A stretch of 64,000 bases of DNA from Persicobacter psychrovividus (GCF_036492425.1 NZ_AP025293.1:868001-932000); one strand, 5' to 3'. Counted from the stretch's first letter, positions 27,416 through 38,186 are shown. The notes: generated by a model not told the origin, from the letters alone. Translations and numbers: made by a program.

Positions 27416-29158
27416 CTATCCTCTATATCTTGGTTTTCTGCCTTCGCCATTGCGTGGGTAAGAGCCTCCTCCGCCACCGCCACTACGACGATTGCCACGG
27501 AATCCTCCGCCACTGCCGCCACGACGGTTTCCTTTGAAACCACCACTGCGTTCTTTGCCTTTTTTCTTCTCTACCAATACTTTGCTTTCGCCGAAGTTAA
27601 GGTTGCTGAAGGCATCCAAAACGTCGTTTTCGTAATTGGAATCTACTTCAAAGAAAGAGAATTTCTGAAGGATGTCGATTTTACCAATTTCAACTTTGCG
27701 TTTCGGCAAGTTGTCATTGATCATACCGATCATTTTTAATTTATTGAAGCCTTCGTTTTCTTCACCTAAGTTGATGTAGAAACGCGTAAACTTGCTGTTT
27801 TCCTTATCACGACGATCGCGTTGCTTGCGCTCCTGAATGTTCAGGTCACGGGCGTTTTTGTAATAAGAAAGGATTTGGTTGAATTCAACAGAAACAAAGT
27901 GTTTGATCAACTCTTCACGGCTCATCTCAGCAAATTGTGCTGTGATTTCTTCCATGAAAGGAGCGATTTGTTCTTCGTTGATGTCTACATTTTCAACACG
28001 TGACATTAAGCTGAAAAGACGGGCTTTACAAACTTCATCACCACCAGGAACCAATTGCTTTTCGAATTTCTTACCAATGAAACGCTCGATATCTTTGATA
28101 CGGTTCACATCACGGTTTGAAACGATCGCTACTGAAATCCCCTTGTTTCCTGCGCGACCTGTACGACCAGAACGGTGTACATATACTTCGCTATCATCAG
28201 GAAGATTATAGTTAATAACGTGTGTCAATTCATTAACATCCAACCCACGGGCAGCAACATCGGTTGCAACCAACAATTTAAGTTGTTTGTTACGGAAGCG
28301 GTTCATTACCTGATCACGCTGTCCTTGAGATAGTTCTCCATGAAGAGCATCTGCGTTGTAGCCGTCAGCTTGCAATTTTTCTGCAATGTCTTTAGCCTCT
28401 GCACGAGTTCTTGAGAAGATAATCCCGTAAATATCTGGGTTCATATCCGCAACACGCTTGATAGTCTCATAGCGGTCACTTCCGTGAACCAAATAATAAA
28501 AGTGCTTTACGTCATCTGAAGCTACATTTCTTTTTCCCATTTTGATAGTCAATGGGTTGGTCATGTAGTTGTCTGCGATGTTTTGGATCTCTTTCGGCAT
28601 TGTTGCAGAGAACAACAATGTCTGACGTTCGTCAGATGTAGAAGAAAGGATGGTGTTCAAGTCTTCCTTGAAACCCATGTTCAGCATTTCATCAGCCTCA
28701 TCCAATACCAACCAGTTGATATTAGAGAAGTTGAGAACACGTCGGTTAAGTAAGTCAATTGTACGTCCAGGCGTACCAACGATAACTTGAGCTCCACGTT
28801 TGATCGCTCTGATTTGAGAGTCGATTGGTGCACCACCATAAACTGAAACTACTTTAACGTCTCCCATATACTTCAGGAATCGTTCCATTTCCGTAGCGAT
28901 CTGAATACATAGTTCGCGAGTAGGAGAAAGAATCAATAACTGAGCATTTTTCGATTTTGGATCAATTCGGTGAAGAATTGGCAATCCAAAAGCCGCAGTT
29001 TTACCCGTTCCGGTCTGCGCCAAGGCTACTAAATCCTGATCCGTTGACAGGATATGAGGAATGGTTTTGGATTGAATCGGAGAAGGTGTTTCGAAACCCA
29101 TTTCCGTGATGGCATCCAAAAGTTCATTCCGAAGCCCTGTTTCTTGAAAATTCTGCAT
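27416..29158 (-). CDS. deaD: DEAD-box RNA helicase (DeaD/CsdA type)
   Basis: A helicase of 580 aa. The Q motif (TPSPIQSKTIP), Walker A (AQTGTGKTAAF), motif Ib (TPGR), DEAD-type Walker B (VLDEADEML), SAT, and motifs V and VI (ARGLDV; HRSGRTGR) are all intact. Residues about 440-530 form a DbpA-like RNA-binding domain (FYINLGEENEGFNKLKMIGMI pattern). The tail of about 40 residues is Gly/Arg-rich (RGG-like), as in cold-induced helicases. It unwinds RNA during ribosome assembly or mRNA decay. A TACCTTTG promoter at 29245-29252 implies a 5' leader of about 80 nt, common in cold-responsive helicase genes. Confidence 0.95.
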   Translation of the reverse strand: MQNFQETGLRNELLDAITEMGFETPSPIQSKTIPHILSTDQDLVALAQTGTGKTAAFGLPILHRIDPKSKNAQLLILSPTRELCIQIATEMERFLKYMGDVKVVSVYGGAPIDSQIRAIKRGAQVIVGTPGRTIDLLNRRVLNFSNINWLVLDEADEMLNMGFKEDLNTILSSTSDERQTLLFSATMPKEIQNIADNYMTNPLTIKMGKRNVASDDVKHFYYLVHGSDRYETIKRVADMNPDIYGIIFSRTRAEAKDIAEKLQADGYNADALHGELSQGQRDQVMNRFRNKQLKLLVATDVAARGLDVNELTHVINYNLPDDSEVYVHRSGRTGRAGNKGISVAIVSNRDVNRIKDIERFIGKKFEKQLVPGGDEVCKARLFSLMSRVENVDINEEQIAPFMEEITAQFAEMSREELIKHFVSVEFNQILSYYKNARDLNIQERKQRDRRDKENSKFTRFYINLGEENEGFNKLKMIGMINDNLPKRKVEIGKIDILQKFSFFEVDSNYENDVLDAFSNLNFGESKVLVEKKKGKERSGGFKGNRRGGSGGGFRGNRRSGGGGGGSYPRNGEGRKPRYRG

Positions 29159-29244
29159 ATATTGTTTTATATTATTGTAGGGGCTGCTGCAATAATCCTG
29201 CCTAAAAATTTCAAGATTTGTACCCGCAACCCGGTATTGGAGTG

Positions 29245-29252
29245 CAAAGGTA
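29245..29252 (-). promoter_or_regulatory. -7 box of the helicase promoter
   Basis: On the minus strand this reads TACCTTTG, a full match to TAnnTTTG. It is 87 nt before the helicase start. No clear TTTG was found at -33. Confidence 0.55.
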
Positions 29253-29374
29253 CGTTTTCTTTTGGTTAAATCACCAATATGCTATCAAATTATTAATGAG
29301 TTGGGGCTTTAAGTGATAAAAGTACAATAAGTACCTATTAAAAGCTTGTTTCACTTTGGTGTTTTTTGGCCAAA

Positions 29375-29408
29375 AAAAAGGCATTGCTGTTTTTAGCAAT
29401 GCCTTTTT
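29375..29408. terminator. Terminator after yebC
   Basis: A perfect 14-bp stem AAAAAGGCATTGCT / AGCAATGCCTTTTT. It lies 18 bp after the YebC stop codon, with U-rich ends on either strand. Confidence 0.9.
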
Positions 29409-29425
29409 CTGAAAATCGGACTATA

Positions 29426-30142
29426 TTAAGCCATAGAATGGAAAACGTTCAAAACGTCGTCGTCTTCTTCAATTTTCGCCAATAATTTTTCCACATCGGC
29501 AGCGTCTTCTTCGCTAAGTTCCTTGGTTACCTGTGGGATACGTTCGAATCCTGAAGAAAGAATTTCCATGCCACGTGCTTCAAGTTCTTTCTGAAGACCA
29601 CCGTAGCTGGCGAATTCGCCATATACCATAATGTCATCTTCATCGCCGTCCACAAATACTTCTTCGGCGCCAAAGTCAATCAATTCAAGTTCTAATTCCT
29701 CCACATCGATATCTCCCGGATTTTTCAGGCGGAAGTTACAAGTGTGGTCAAACATAAATTCTACAGAACCTGACGTTCCCAGGCTACCGTTGCATTTATT
29801 GAAATAAGAACGAATGTTGGCCACCGTTCTTTTATTGTTATCTGTAGCAGTCTCGATAAGGATAGCGATACCATGAGGCGCATAGCCTTCAAATAAAGCC
29901 TCTTTATAGTCAGAGGTATCTTTTGAGGAAGCTTTTTTAATAGCGCGCTCGATATTGTCTTTTGGCATATTCTCCGCTTTTGCGTTTTGGAGAATTGCTC
30001 TAAGGCGAGAGTTGCTGTCTGGATCCGGGCCACTTTCTTTTACTGCGATAGTGATCTCACGACCGATTTTAGTGAAAGTCTTGGACATATGTGCCCAACG
30101 CTTCATTTTTCTCGCCTTCCGGAATTCAAATGCTCTTCCCAT
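29426..30142 (-). CDS. yebC: YebC/PmpR family regulator (possible translation factor)
   Basis: A protein of 238 aa, the normal length for the family. The N-terminus has MGRAFEFRKARKMKRWAHM and the family landmark ITIAVKESGPDPDSNSRLR, followed by NMPKDNIERAIKKA. The acidic C-terminal domain (DVEKLLAKIEEDDDVLNVFHS) ends as usual. Members were described as DNA-binding regulators; some recent work links YebC to translation of proline-rich stretches. A 6-bp GCAGCC/GGCTGC hairpin lies 36 bp upstream, at 30178-30194. No operon partner is seen. Confidence 0.95.
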   Translation of the reverse strand: MGRAFEFRKARKMKRWAHMSKTFTKIGREITIAVKESGPDPDSNSRLRAILQNAKAENMPKDNIERAIKKASSKDTSDYKEALFEGYAPHGIAILIETATDNNKRTVANIRSYFNKCNGSLGTSGSVEFMFDHTCNFRLKNPGDIDVEELELELIDFGAEEVFVDGDEDDIMVYGEFASYGGLQKELEARGMEILSSGFERIPQVTKELSEEDAADVEKLLAKIEEDDDVLNVFHSMA

Positions 30143-31054
30143 TTTATACCTTGATATTTTTTTGTCAATAAGTTTAGGCAGCCTTTGGGGCTGCGATATT
30201 TCGCAATTTAGTAATTCTAATTTATTACATACAAATAACAGACTTGAAATTTGACAGACAAGCAGTGTTTCCTTTAAATTATTTAGTGGTTTAGCTGGTT
30301 GGTTTGAAGCAGGAGATAGGGTGGTAAGTTGTTGGTGTATTGGGAGCTGTGGGAGGTGTTGTTATTCAGGCTTTGCTGTGATTTGCTTTATTAATGATTG
30401 TTTTATTATTCTATTGGGTTAAGCTTCAGTGGGCAATTATTACAGGGGCGGAAGTCAAAAAATATTGCGAAGGTTGAAGTGCTTACCGAGGGGTGTTTAT
30501 GTAAGAGCGTCATCGTAATTTGTAAAATGGGTTCAAGGAAGGGGGGGCTGTAATGAATTGTACCTAAAACGATCGTTACCTTATTGGTGCAGAACCTAAA
30601 AATTCTGAAAACCGCAATTCGTATGTTTGAATAGTGAATGGTAACCGTTTTGTAAGGCAGGGTATGATGTAAGTTTTTAATAAAAAATTAACTTTTATTT
30701 ACATTATTGGCGGTAACCCGACGTGTATAGCTTTTTTGTTAATCCTCCGTCTTTTAGGTTAATAGCCACTGTATTAGTCTTTTATGGGGGTGTTTTCAGG
30801 GTGGATTGAATTTGTTATATTTTAAATATGATAGATGAAATAATGTTTTTATGTACCAAATGCAGGTTGAATGCGGGTAATTTATGGAGGCTTATTGTTT
30901 TAAAAGTCGTCTTTTTTGGTGGATATATAGTATAATTTGAAAAGGCATTAGATTAAATTTGGAAAAAATATAGATTTTGGGAGTGGGGAAGGGTTCGCCT
31001 TTCTTAGCTTTTGCCTTTTATCAGAAAACAAAACATCAACCAATATTGACTCAA
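30143..31054. other. Intergenic region upstream of the giant adhesin gene
   Basis: About 910 bp between divergently transcribed yebC and the adhesin. No coding frame of note or repeat was found. The last 150 bp are AT-rich and should hold the adhesin promoter (TATAATTTG near 30932 resembles, but does not match, the -7 consensus). A leader of some length is possible. Confidence 0.45.
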
Positions 31055-34000
31055 ATGAAGGATAAACTACCTATCCAGATCCTGATGCTGTTCTTGATGC
31101 TGAACGTAATAACTTCTGCAACTTCAACTTCTTTAGCTTCTGACAAAGCCTATAACAAGCCTTTACAGTATAGCAACTTTGGGCCTACCAATCTTAGTGA
31201 AGAGCACGCAGCGATGGACACCCTGCTGTACAACCGTATCTTTGCTGATTTCTTGATTATTGCTTCCAGTACGGCGGCAAACATTGAACTTATTGATGCC
31301 CACGAAACGGGCAACGATAGCGGTGCGACCAATGTTAATCAACCAGAGGTGAAGGTAAAGACCAGCCTGGCTGCTGCCGTTAAGGGTGCTATTTTTATCG
31401 ACGGAACAGAATTGGACAATTTCCCACTCACCAGTGCTATGGTCGATGAAACATTTAAGCTTTATCCTTTGGGGGGGAATCCCGGAGATCCTTTGCCTGA
31501 CGGTTCTTATGAGTTAAAGCTTACCGTATATGATAATGGAGATAACGTCATTGGTAATTCTCAGACCTATGATTTATTTGTCGATACCGTACAACCAGAC
31601 CCGTGGACGGTAGCGCTGGCGCAGGATTCGAACACGGGCTTCAATCCTGACGATAATTTCTCCAATGTGGCTAAACCTAAAATGGAGTTTAGAGGCGTCA
31701 CCGAAATAGGTACTTTTTTCTATATTAAAGTGAGTTATAAACCGCTGCCGGGAGGACAAACAAAAACCTTTGCGGAGGTCCCTGTAAAAGATTACTATGC
31801 AGTCAATTTAGGCGATATTATCGGGGGGGAACTTGGTGATGGTTCTTTTGAGGTTTTCTGTACGGTTTCGGATGGTGCTGGTAATGAAAGTGTTCGGTCG
31901 ATAAAAGAAACCATCAATATTGACACTACAGCACCTGTTGATCCAACGGCTATTGTGATGCAGGACGCTTCAGGGAATGATATCGGTAGTGTTACCGCTA
32001 TAACACAGCCTTACTTTGAAACTTCTGGAGAGGCTTCTGGTCTAATGACCTTCGTGTTTACGAAGGGCGGGGCTACGGTGTCAACAGTAACTCTTGATAA
32101 AAGAACAGAATCTGTCAGTGGATTGGATGATTACCTTGTACAGGTAGGAAGTCAGCTTGCAGATGGTAATTATAGTGTAACTGCCTCCCTTACCGATAAA
32201 GCCGGGAACGTTTCTTCCGCTTCACCAACTTTTAATTTTAAAATAGATACCACTCCTCCTCCTGTTCCATCGCAGCCTCAGTTGGTGGCCGATGACGATA
32301 CCGGGGATCAAGGAGATAATATAACAAGCAAAAAAACGGTAAGATTTGAAGGGACCGCAGAGCAGGGCAGCACGGTTACGCTTACTGCAGTAAATGGCGG
32401 CGTGTCTATAACAGGTAGCGCAGTAGTAGATGCGGCAGGAAAATATGTGGTAACGCTGGATTTTAATGGCGAAGCTGATGCCACCTACAGTATTACTGCT
32501 ACGGCGACCGACCCGGCAGGAAATACCTCCAACCCAACTCAGGCAATTTCATTTACCATAGACTCAACACCACCCGCAGTACCAAGCAACCCTGTGTTGT
32601 CTGCGGATACTGATACCGGCCGTAGTGATTCCGATATGGTAACGAATGCGCAAACGGTTAAAATCATCGGAACGACGGAGAATCCATCCTATGTAACCAT
32701 TGAAATCAGTGGTGAGGAAAACCGTACCGTAGGGCCAGTTAAATTCACCACAGGAAATTATGCTTTTGATGTGGCAGGTCTTCCGGAAGGTAACTATACC
32801 CTCAAAGCACTTGCCGTTGATATTGCCGGAAATGGTCCGGTGGCATCTGTAGGTGTTACCAATATGGTTATTGACCGTCAAGCACCTTCAGCACCGATCG
32901 CAGCAGTTTTAAACAACGACCCTGCTGATGATACTGGCGACTTGGGAGACCATATTACCTCCAATAAAAATGGTAGACTGGTCGGGAGTTCAGAAACCAA
33001 TAGTATTGTTCGCTTTTCAAGCAGTATTAACGGTGATATTGGCGCACTGACAATTCCTGTTCCTCAAACTTCCTTTTTATTTACGCCATCCGGAATGACC
33101 GAAGGTGTTCATGAGATTACCTATACCGCAGAAGATTTAGCCGGTAACATTTCAGCGGTGTCAGCTCCTTATACCCTGACAATCGTTCCTGCAATTTTAG
33201 CGCAGGCAAGCATTGTTACTGCGCCTTTGGCCATTAACGAAGATGGCGGACAGGCCATATCTACGATTACCCTTGCCACGCCTGCAGATCAATCGGTAAC
33301 GGTAAATTTAGGGTTTACAGGTACGGCGACAAAAGATGTTGATTATTCAGTCAGTGCCAGCAGTGTTACCATTCCCGCAGGTGAGTTAACTGCAACGGTA
33401 ACTTATAACGCTATTTCTGACGATGTCTTTGAACCAAATGAAACGGTCATTACCACGATTACCTCGGTAACCAATGGCGCCGTTGGAAGCCCTTCAAGTT
33501 CGGAGTTTTCGATCATTGATCAGTCAGTAGTGCCTACGCTCAGCATGGAAAATGCCAATATGTCGGTTCAGGAAAATGCTGGAGCACCCATTGAGGTGAA
33601 GGTCGTTTTATCGGTGATCTCCGGTAAAGAAACAAAGTTTAAAATTCAGACCAGCGGAACGGCTCCAACTTCAGATTATACCCTCGTGCCAAAGGAAGGG
33701 ATAGAGGTGGTGATCCCTATTGGGGCAAAAGAAACGACCATTCAATTTACACCAACGGATAATAATAAAGTGGACGGCAATCGTACAGCGATCCTGACCT
33801 TAACCGAGGTGTTGAATGCTAATTTAAGCACAGAGGACAATACTGTCGTAACGATCATCGATGATGATCAGCGTCCAGAAATTGTCTCGGTAGATGTTCC
33901 TGCCTCAAAAACCTATTTGCTTGGGGAAACACTCACCTTTACGCTTAATTTTGATAAAGACATCACCGTAACAGGGAGTCCATTACTTAATCTGGCGGTA

Positions 34001-36658
34001 GAATCGGGCAATGTAGCCGCAGCCTATCAGTCGGGTACGGGTACTTCCGCAATTACCTTTGCATATACTGTTCAGGTAAATGATGAAGATTTGAACGGCC
34101 TGAGCCTGATCGATCTGGTATTGAATGGCGGAAGCCTTCAGGATGCTTTTGGTAACGATGCTGACCTGACGCTCAACAATGTGCCGTCGACAGCAGGAGT
34201 GAAAATCGATGCGAAAATTAATTTGACAGCTGCCGTAACACCGAACCCTGTGGAAGCCGATGAGGATGTTCAATCTCCTGTATTTATCGTTGGTCCTCAG
34301 GCCAGTGACGACGCCCAGACCAAAGGTTACAAGGTGAAAGGAGTGGCAAGTGGTAAACTGTTCTTAGCTTCTGGCGCTGAAGTGGCGGCGGGAACTTATA
34401 TTTCCCGAGCTCAGGCAGCAAATGGTTTATATTTTATGCCTGACAGTGGATTTTTCGGTTCAGGAAAAGTAACCATTCAGGGGACTTTAATTGCCGGTAA
34501 CGATAGCGGATTATCCGGTCCGGATACAGAAATTATCATCAATGTAAAAGAATTTGTGCCACCGCAAATCAGCATGGAAAGAGCCAATTTGTCTGTGGCA
34601 GAAAATGCTGGTGCAGCGGTTGATGTCAAGGTGATGCTTTCAGCGGCATCAACTCAGGCAACCCGTTTCAAGATACAGCTTTCTGGTGATGCTCCCGCAA
34701 CGGATTATACCCTTACGCCAGTAGCAGGCACCGAAATGGTGATTCCTGCCGGTAGTACAGAAGTAACGATCAGCTTTTTACCTATCGATAACCAAATGGT
34801 AGATGGTGATCGCTCGGCCGTGCTGACCCTTGCTGAAATAAGCAACGCAACATTGGGCAGTCATGAAAGTACGGTAGTCAATATTATCGATGACGATCAG
34901 AGCCCAATGGTAACATTGGTGGATGTTCCTGCTGCCAAAACTTATTTGCTTGGAGAAACAATGAGTTTCACTGTCAGCTTCGACCAGGTAATGACGGTTT
35001 CTGGTACGCCATTACTGAATTTACTATTGGAAACAGGCAATATTGCTGCGGAATATAAATCAGGAAACGGCACCAATGTACTCACCTTTGAATACACCGT
35101 TATGGTGAACGATGAGGAAATGACGGCGGTACAAGTGATAGATCTTGTTCTGAATGGTGGAGGGATTGTAGATACGCATGGCAACCCCGCAGACCTGACA
35201 CTGAACAACATTTCTTCTACGGCAGGCGTGTTGGTAGATGCCAAGATTAATCTCGAGGCGAATGTTACACCGAATCCTGTAGAAACCGATCAGGATGGGC
35301 AGTCACCCGTGTTTCAGGTGATGCCTCAGGCATCGGATGATCAGCAGGTGGCAGGCTATCAGGTCGTGGCGATTGAAAACGGAAAACTTTACGACCCTTC
35401 AGGAACAGAGGTGCAAGTCAATAATTTTGTAACCAAAGCCCAGGCGGCAAATGGTTTTTACTTTGTGCCAGATGCAGACTTTGTCGGTACTGGAAAAGTA
35501 ACCCTCAAAGGCACGTTGATTTCAGGTAATGATGCGGGGCTTTCTGGGCCTGAGACAGATATTATCATTAATGTAAACCGAGTAAATAAATCGCCGGTTG
35601 TAGTGGTGCCTGCACCAGCGCCTATTGTTGGTGTTTATGGTCAGGTGATGAGCCTGATAGATTTGAAGGCTTATATTATCGACCCTGACGGCCCTGCTGA
35701 TGGCAGCGTGCTGAGCTATTCGGTGTCTTTCTCCCCTGCAGGAATTGCAGATGGAAGTTTGAGTGGCGAGTTCCTGACCTTGAATCTGCTGAATGTCGGT
35801 GAAACAATCATGACAATCTCGCTGAATGATGGTGAGTTTACAGTAACCACAACTACCAAGGTAACGGTTACCAAAGCCGCTCTTACGGTACAGGCCAATA
35901 ATAAAACCAAGATCTATGGCGACCCGAATCCAGTACTGGATTACACGATCTCAGGATTTGTGAATGGCGAGGACGAAAGCGTTATTCAGCCAGCAATACA
36001 GATTTCCACAGCAGTTGATGAAACGGCTTCGGTAGGGCTTTACCCGATCAATATCAGTGGAGGCAGCGCTGCAAACTATGAAATTGTCTATAATGGTGGG
36101 GAGCTTGAAGTTACTCCTGCGCCGCTTTTACTGACGGCAAATGATAAACAAATGACGCAGGGAATGGAAGTTCCAACGCTTGATGGTGACATTGAAGGAA
36201 TAAAGAATAATGACAACATTACTGCTGATTATACCACTTCAGTAACACCAAATACGGAACCAGGAACTTACCCTATTGAAGTGAGTGCCAATGGTGATGC
36301 CCTGATTTTGGACAATTACGATATCACGCTTGAAGATGGCATCCTGACGGTTGAAGGGCCTGGAGGCTTGTTTGTGCCTACAGTTTTCACGCCTAACGGA
36401 GATGGCTCCAATGACGTGTTCCGACTTCGGGGTCGAGGCGTTGCGGAAATTCATCTTCGGGTTTATAATGCCCGAGGAGTGATTGTCTTTGAAACCACCG
36501 ATGTTGGTCAGGCGACGGAGATTGGCTGGGATGGTAAGTATCAGGGAACGGAGCAACCACAAGGAAATTATGTTTGGCAGGTGTCTGGGAAACTGTCTGA
36601 CGGCAGCCCGATAGAGCTTGACGGCAAAAAATTAGGTAATATCTCTCTTATCCGCTAA
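31055..36658 (+). CDS. Giant multidomain adhesin with gliding-motility/T9SS C-terminal domain
   Basis: About 1867 aa from the ATG at 31055; a TTG start at 30977 would only add residues before the signal peptide (LPIQILMLFLMLNVITSATS). The order is: bacterial Ig-like domains with DTTxPxxPxxP linkers (about 190-740), a Calx-beta domain (about 745-850), then two copies of a 343-residue module made of Calx-beta plus a beta-sandwich and an SD-type segment, then two MBG-like domains (about 1610-1770). The final 95 residues (FVPTVFTPNGDGSNDVFRL ... GNYVWQVSGK) are the type B C-terminal sorting domain of type IX secretion. The next gene, 14 bp on, is its SprF-like partner. It probably acts in gliding or attachment. 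Confidence 0.92.
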   Translation: MKDKLPIQILMLFLMLNVITSATSTSLASDKAYNKPLQYSNFGPTNLSEEHAAMDTLLYNRIFADFLIIASSTAANIELIDAHETGNDSGATNVNQPEVKVKTSLAAAVKGAIFIDGTELDNFPLTSAMVDETFKLYPLGGNPGDPLPDGSYELKLTVYDNGDNVIGNSQTYDLFVDTVQPDPWTVALAQDSNTGFNPDDNFSNVAKPKMEFRGVTEIGTFFYIKVSYKPLPGGQTKTFAEVPVKDYYAVNLGDIIGGELGDGSFEVFCTVSDGAGNESVRSIKETINIDTTAPVDPTAIVMQDASGNDIGSVTAITQPYFETSGEASGLMTFVFTKGGATVSTVTLDKRTESVSGLDDYLVQVGSQLADGNYSVTASLTDKAGNVSSASPTFNFKIDTTPPPVPSQPQLVADDDTGDQGDNITSKKTVRFEGTAEQGSTVTLTAVNGGVSITGSAVVDAAGKYVVTLDFNGEADATYSITATATDPAGNTSNPTQAISFTIDSTPPAVPSNPVLSADTDTGRSDSDMVTNAQTVKIIGTTENPSYVTIEISGEENRTVGPVKFTTGNYAFDVAGLPEGNYTLKALAVDIAGNGPVASVGVTNMVIDRQAPSAPIAAVLNNDPADDTGDLGDHITSNKNGRLVGSSETNSIVRFSSSINGDIGALTIPVPQTSFLFTPSGMTEGVHEITYTAEDLAGNISAVSAPYTLTIVPAILAQASIVTAPLAINEDGGQAISTITLATPADQSVTVNLGFTGTATKDVDYSVSASSVTIPAGELTATVTYNAISDDVFEPNETVITTITSVTNGAVGSPSSSEFSIIDQSVVPTLSMENANMSVQENAGAPIEVKVVLSVISGKETKFKIQTSGTAPTSDYTLVPKEGIEVVIPIGAKETTIQFTPTDNNKVDGNRTAILTLTEVLNANLSTEDNTVVTIIDDDQRPEIVSVDVPASKTYLLGETLTFTLNFDKDITVTGSPLLNLAVESGNVAAAYQSGTGTSAITFAYTVQVNDEDLNGLSLIDLVLNGGSLQDAFGNDADLTLNNVPSTAGVKIDAKINLTAAVTPNPVEADEDVQSPVFIVGPQASDDAQTKGYKVKGVASGKLFLASGAEVAAGTYISRAQAANGLYFMPDSGFFGSGKVTIQGTLIAGNDSGLSGPDTEIIINVKEFVPPQISMERANLSVAENAGAAVDVKVMLSAASTQATRFKIQLSGDAPATDYTLTPVAGTEMVIPAGSTEVTISFLPIDNQMVDGDRSAVLTLAEISNATLGSHESTVVNIIDDDQSPMVTLVDVPAAKTYLLGETMSFTVSFDQVMTVSGTPLLNLLLETGNIAAEYKSGNGTNVLTFEYTVMVNDEEMTAVQVIDLVLNGGGIVDTHGNPADLTLNNISSTAGVLVDAKINLEANVTPNPVETDQDGQSPVFQVMPQASDDQQVAGYQVVAIENGKLYDPSGTEVQVNNFVTKAQAANGFYFVPDADFVGTGKVTLKGTLISGNDAGLSGPETDIIINVNRVNKSPVVVVPAPAPIVGVYGQVMSLIDLKAYIIDPDGPADGSVLSYSVSFSPAGIADGSLSGEFLTLNLLNVGETIMTISLNDGEFTVTTTTKVTVTKAALTVQANNKTKIYGDPNPVLDYTISGFVNGEDESVIQPAIQISTAVDETASVGLYPINISGGSAANYEIVYNGGELEVTPAPLLLTANDKQMTQGMEVPTLDGDIEGIKNNDNITADYTTSVTPNTEPGTYPIEVSANGDALILDNYDITLEDGILTVEGPGGLFVPTVFTPNGDGSNDVFRLRGRGVAEIHLRVYNARGVIVFETTDVGQATEIGWDGKYQGTEQPQGNYVWQVSGKLSDGSPIELDGKKLGNISLIR
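33542..35600 (+). repeat. Two 1029-bp direct repeats inside the adhesin gene
   Basis: AGCATGG starts at 33542 and again at 34571, exactly 1029 bp (343 codons) apart. The proteins stay collinear through MExAN(M/L)SV.ENAGA, IIDDDQ, DVPAxKTYLLGET, LNLxxExGN and GNDxGLSGPxT. The DNA has diverged enough that this is an old duplication or one kept apart by selection. Confidence 0.85.
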
Positions 36659-36672
36659 AAACAATCTTGACC

Positions 36673-38157
36673 ATGAAGACTCATTTTATAAAATTTGCCC
36701 TTCTGCTATTTTCCTTTTTTGTTTTAGGGGATCTGAAGGCTCAGAATACATTCCTTTCTCAACACGACTATGTGCCGTATTACACCAACCCTGCGGCAGT
36801 AGGTCAGGAGAATTTCGACCGACTGTTGATTCATTACCGAAACACGACCCTCGGTAGTGGCTTCGGACTGAAAAACACCATGGCAGGTTATTCACATCCA
36901 TTATACGATAGCAAGCACAAGCGACGTTTTGGTGCGGTTTCAGGTTCGGTGTCTGATTTCCGAAGTGGTACCGCTGGCGCTTTTACCAATACCCAGGCCA
37001 TGGCAGGGTTCAACTATAATTTGCCTATTGCCCGTAATCACCAAATCGGTGTTGGAATGCAGGGAAGCTACTCTTTCCTGCGAATTGACTGGACCCGCCT
37101 AACCACCGATGCGCAGTGGATTATGGGTAATTTTGACCCTTCGGCAGATTTGGGGGAGAATCTTGACTTTACAAAAAATGATCAGTTCAATATTAATGTA
37201 GGAATGAACTGGATGTGGTTTGATGATGCGGGACGTATTAACGGTACTTTTGGCGTGGCCATGTATGATGCCGTAAATTCCAGGAATTTCATTCAGGATG
37301 AACGCACCTCTGGCACACAGTCTTATGTCCTTTCAGGAGAAGTGAAGGTCGCCAAATTTGACCATCTCGCACTTCGTCCTATGGGTCGTGCGGTAATTCA
37401 GACCAACTCCAATACCTATGAGGCAGGTTTGAAGCTCGCCTATGAACCTGATATGATCCACCAGCCAAGTGTTGCCCTGTCGAGTTACTATCGATTTGAC
37501 CAGGCCATGGTGATTGCGATGCAGGTTTATTTCCAGAACCTTTCACTCGGTATTTCTTATGATATTCCTACAGGAAGCAAGGTCGGTGGACAATTGGGCG
37601 CTAACAACGCTATTGAGTTTGGGGCTTCTTTCCATTTCGGACATATGCGGGCACAGCGCGCCCTTGGAGCAGACAAAGCACCGTATGTTGCACCAGCAAC
37701 CCTTCAGCATGTGAAGCCAAGCACCATTCCTTCAAGAAAGATGAAGGTACAGGAGCAGGAGCAGCCACCAAGTATTGTGGATGTTAATCAGGAGCGTATG
37801 GAGGAAGATTTGCGCAATGAGATTGAAAATACAAAACTACGCTTTGCACTCGGGAAGTTTGACCTGACCGAAGATTCTGATAAAAAGCTCCAGCGTATAG
37901 CAGAAATTATGGCGAAGTACCCGAATACAAAAATTCTGATTCTCGGCCATACCTGTACCATAGGCGATGAAGACATCAATAAATTTGTGGGGACAGAGCG
38001 CGCACTTGCTGCCCGCGACAGGCTCGTGGAAGCGGGCGTGCCACGCGGCAATATTCGTATTAAGGGAATGAGCTACACCCAGCCAATTGCCACCAACGAT
38101 ACGGACGATGGCCGAGCTAAAAACCGCCGTGCTCAGTTTATTATTATTGATCAATAA
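36673..38157 (+). CDS. PorP/SprF family outer-membrane protein with C-terminal OmpA domain
   Basis: 494 aa from the ATG at 36673; TTG at 36667 is less likely. A signal peptide (LLLFSFFVLGDLKA) is followed by the PorP/SprF pattern near the N-terminus (FLSQHDYVPYYTNPAAVG) and a beta barrel to about residue 320. After a Pro- and Gln-rich linker comes an OmpA-like peptidoglycan-binding domain (about 375-494) with ILILGHTCTIGDEDINKF, LAARDRLVEAGV and DGRAKNRRAQF. SprF-type proteins help export or anchor the adhesin encoded just before them; the OmpA part should tie it to peptidoglycan. A strong terminator follows. Confidence 0.92.
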   Translation: MKTHFIKFALLLFSFFVLGDLKAQNTFLSQHDYVPYYTNPAAVGQENFDRLLIHYRNTTLGSGFGLKNTMAGYSHPLYDSKHKRRFGAVSGSVSDFRSGTAGAFTNTQAMAGFNYNLPIARNHQIGVGMQGSYSFLRIDWTRLTTDAQWIMGNFDPSADLGENLDFTKNDQFNINVGMNWMWFDDAGRINGTFGVAMYDAVNSRNFIQDERTSGTQSYVLSGEVKVAKFDHLALRPMGRAVIQTNSNTYEAGLKLAYEPDMIHQPSVALSSYYRFDQAMVIAMQVYFQNLSLGISYDIPTGSKVGGQLGANNAIEFGASFHFGHMRAQRALGADKAPYVAPATLQHVKPSTIPSRKMKVQEQEQPPSIVDVNQERMEEDLRNEIENTKLRFALGKFDLTEDSDKKLQRIAEIMAKYPNTKILILGHTCTIGDEDINKFVGTERALAARDRLVEAGVPRGNIRIKGMSYTQPIATNDTDDGRAKNRRAQFIIIDQ

Positions 38158-38186
38158 ACAGAGGTATAAATATTTATTTTCCATTA

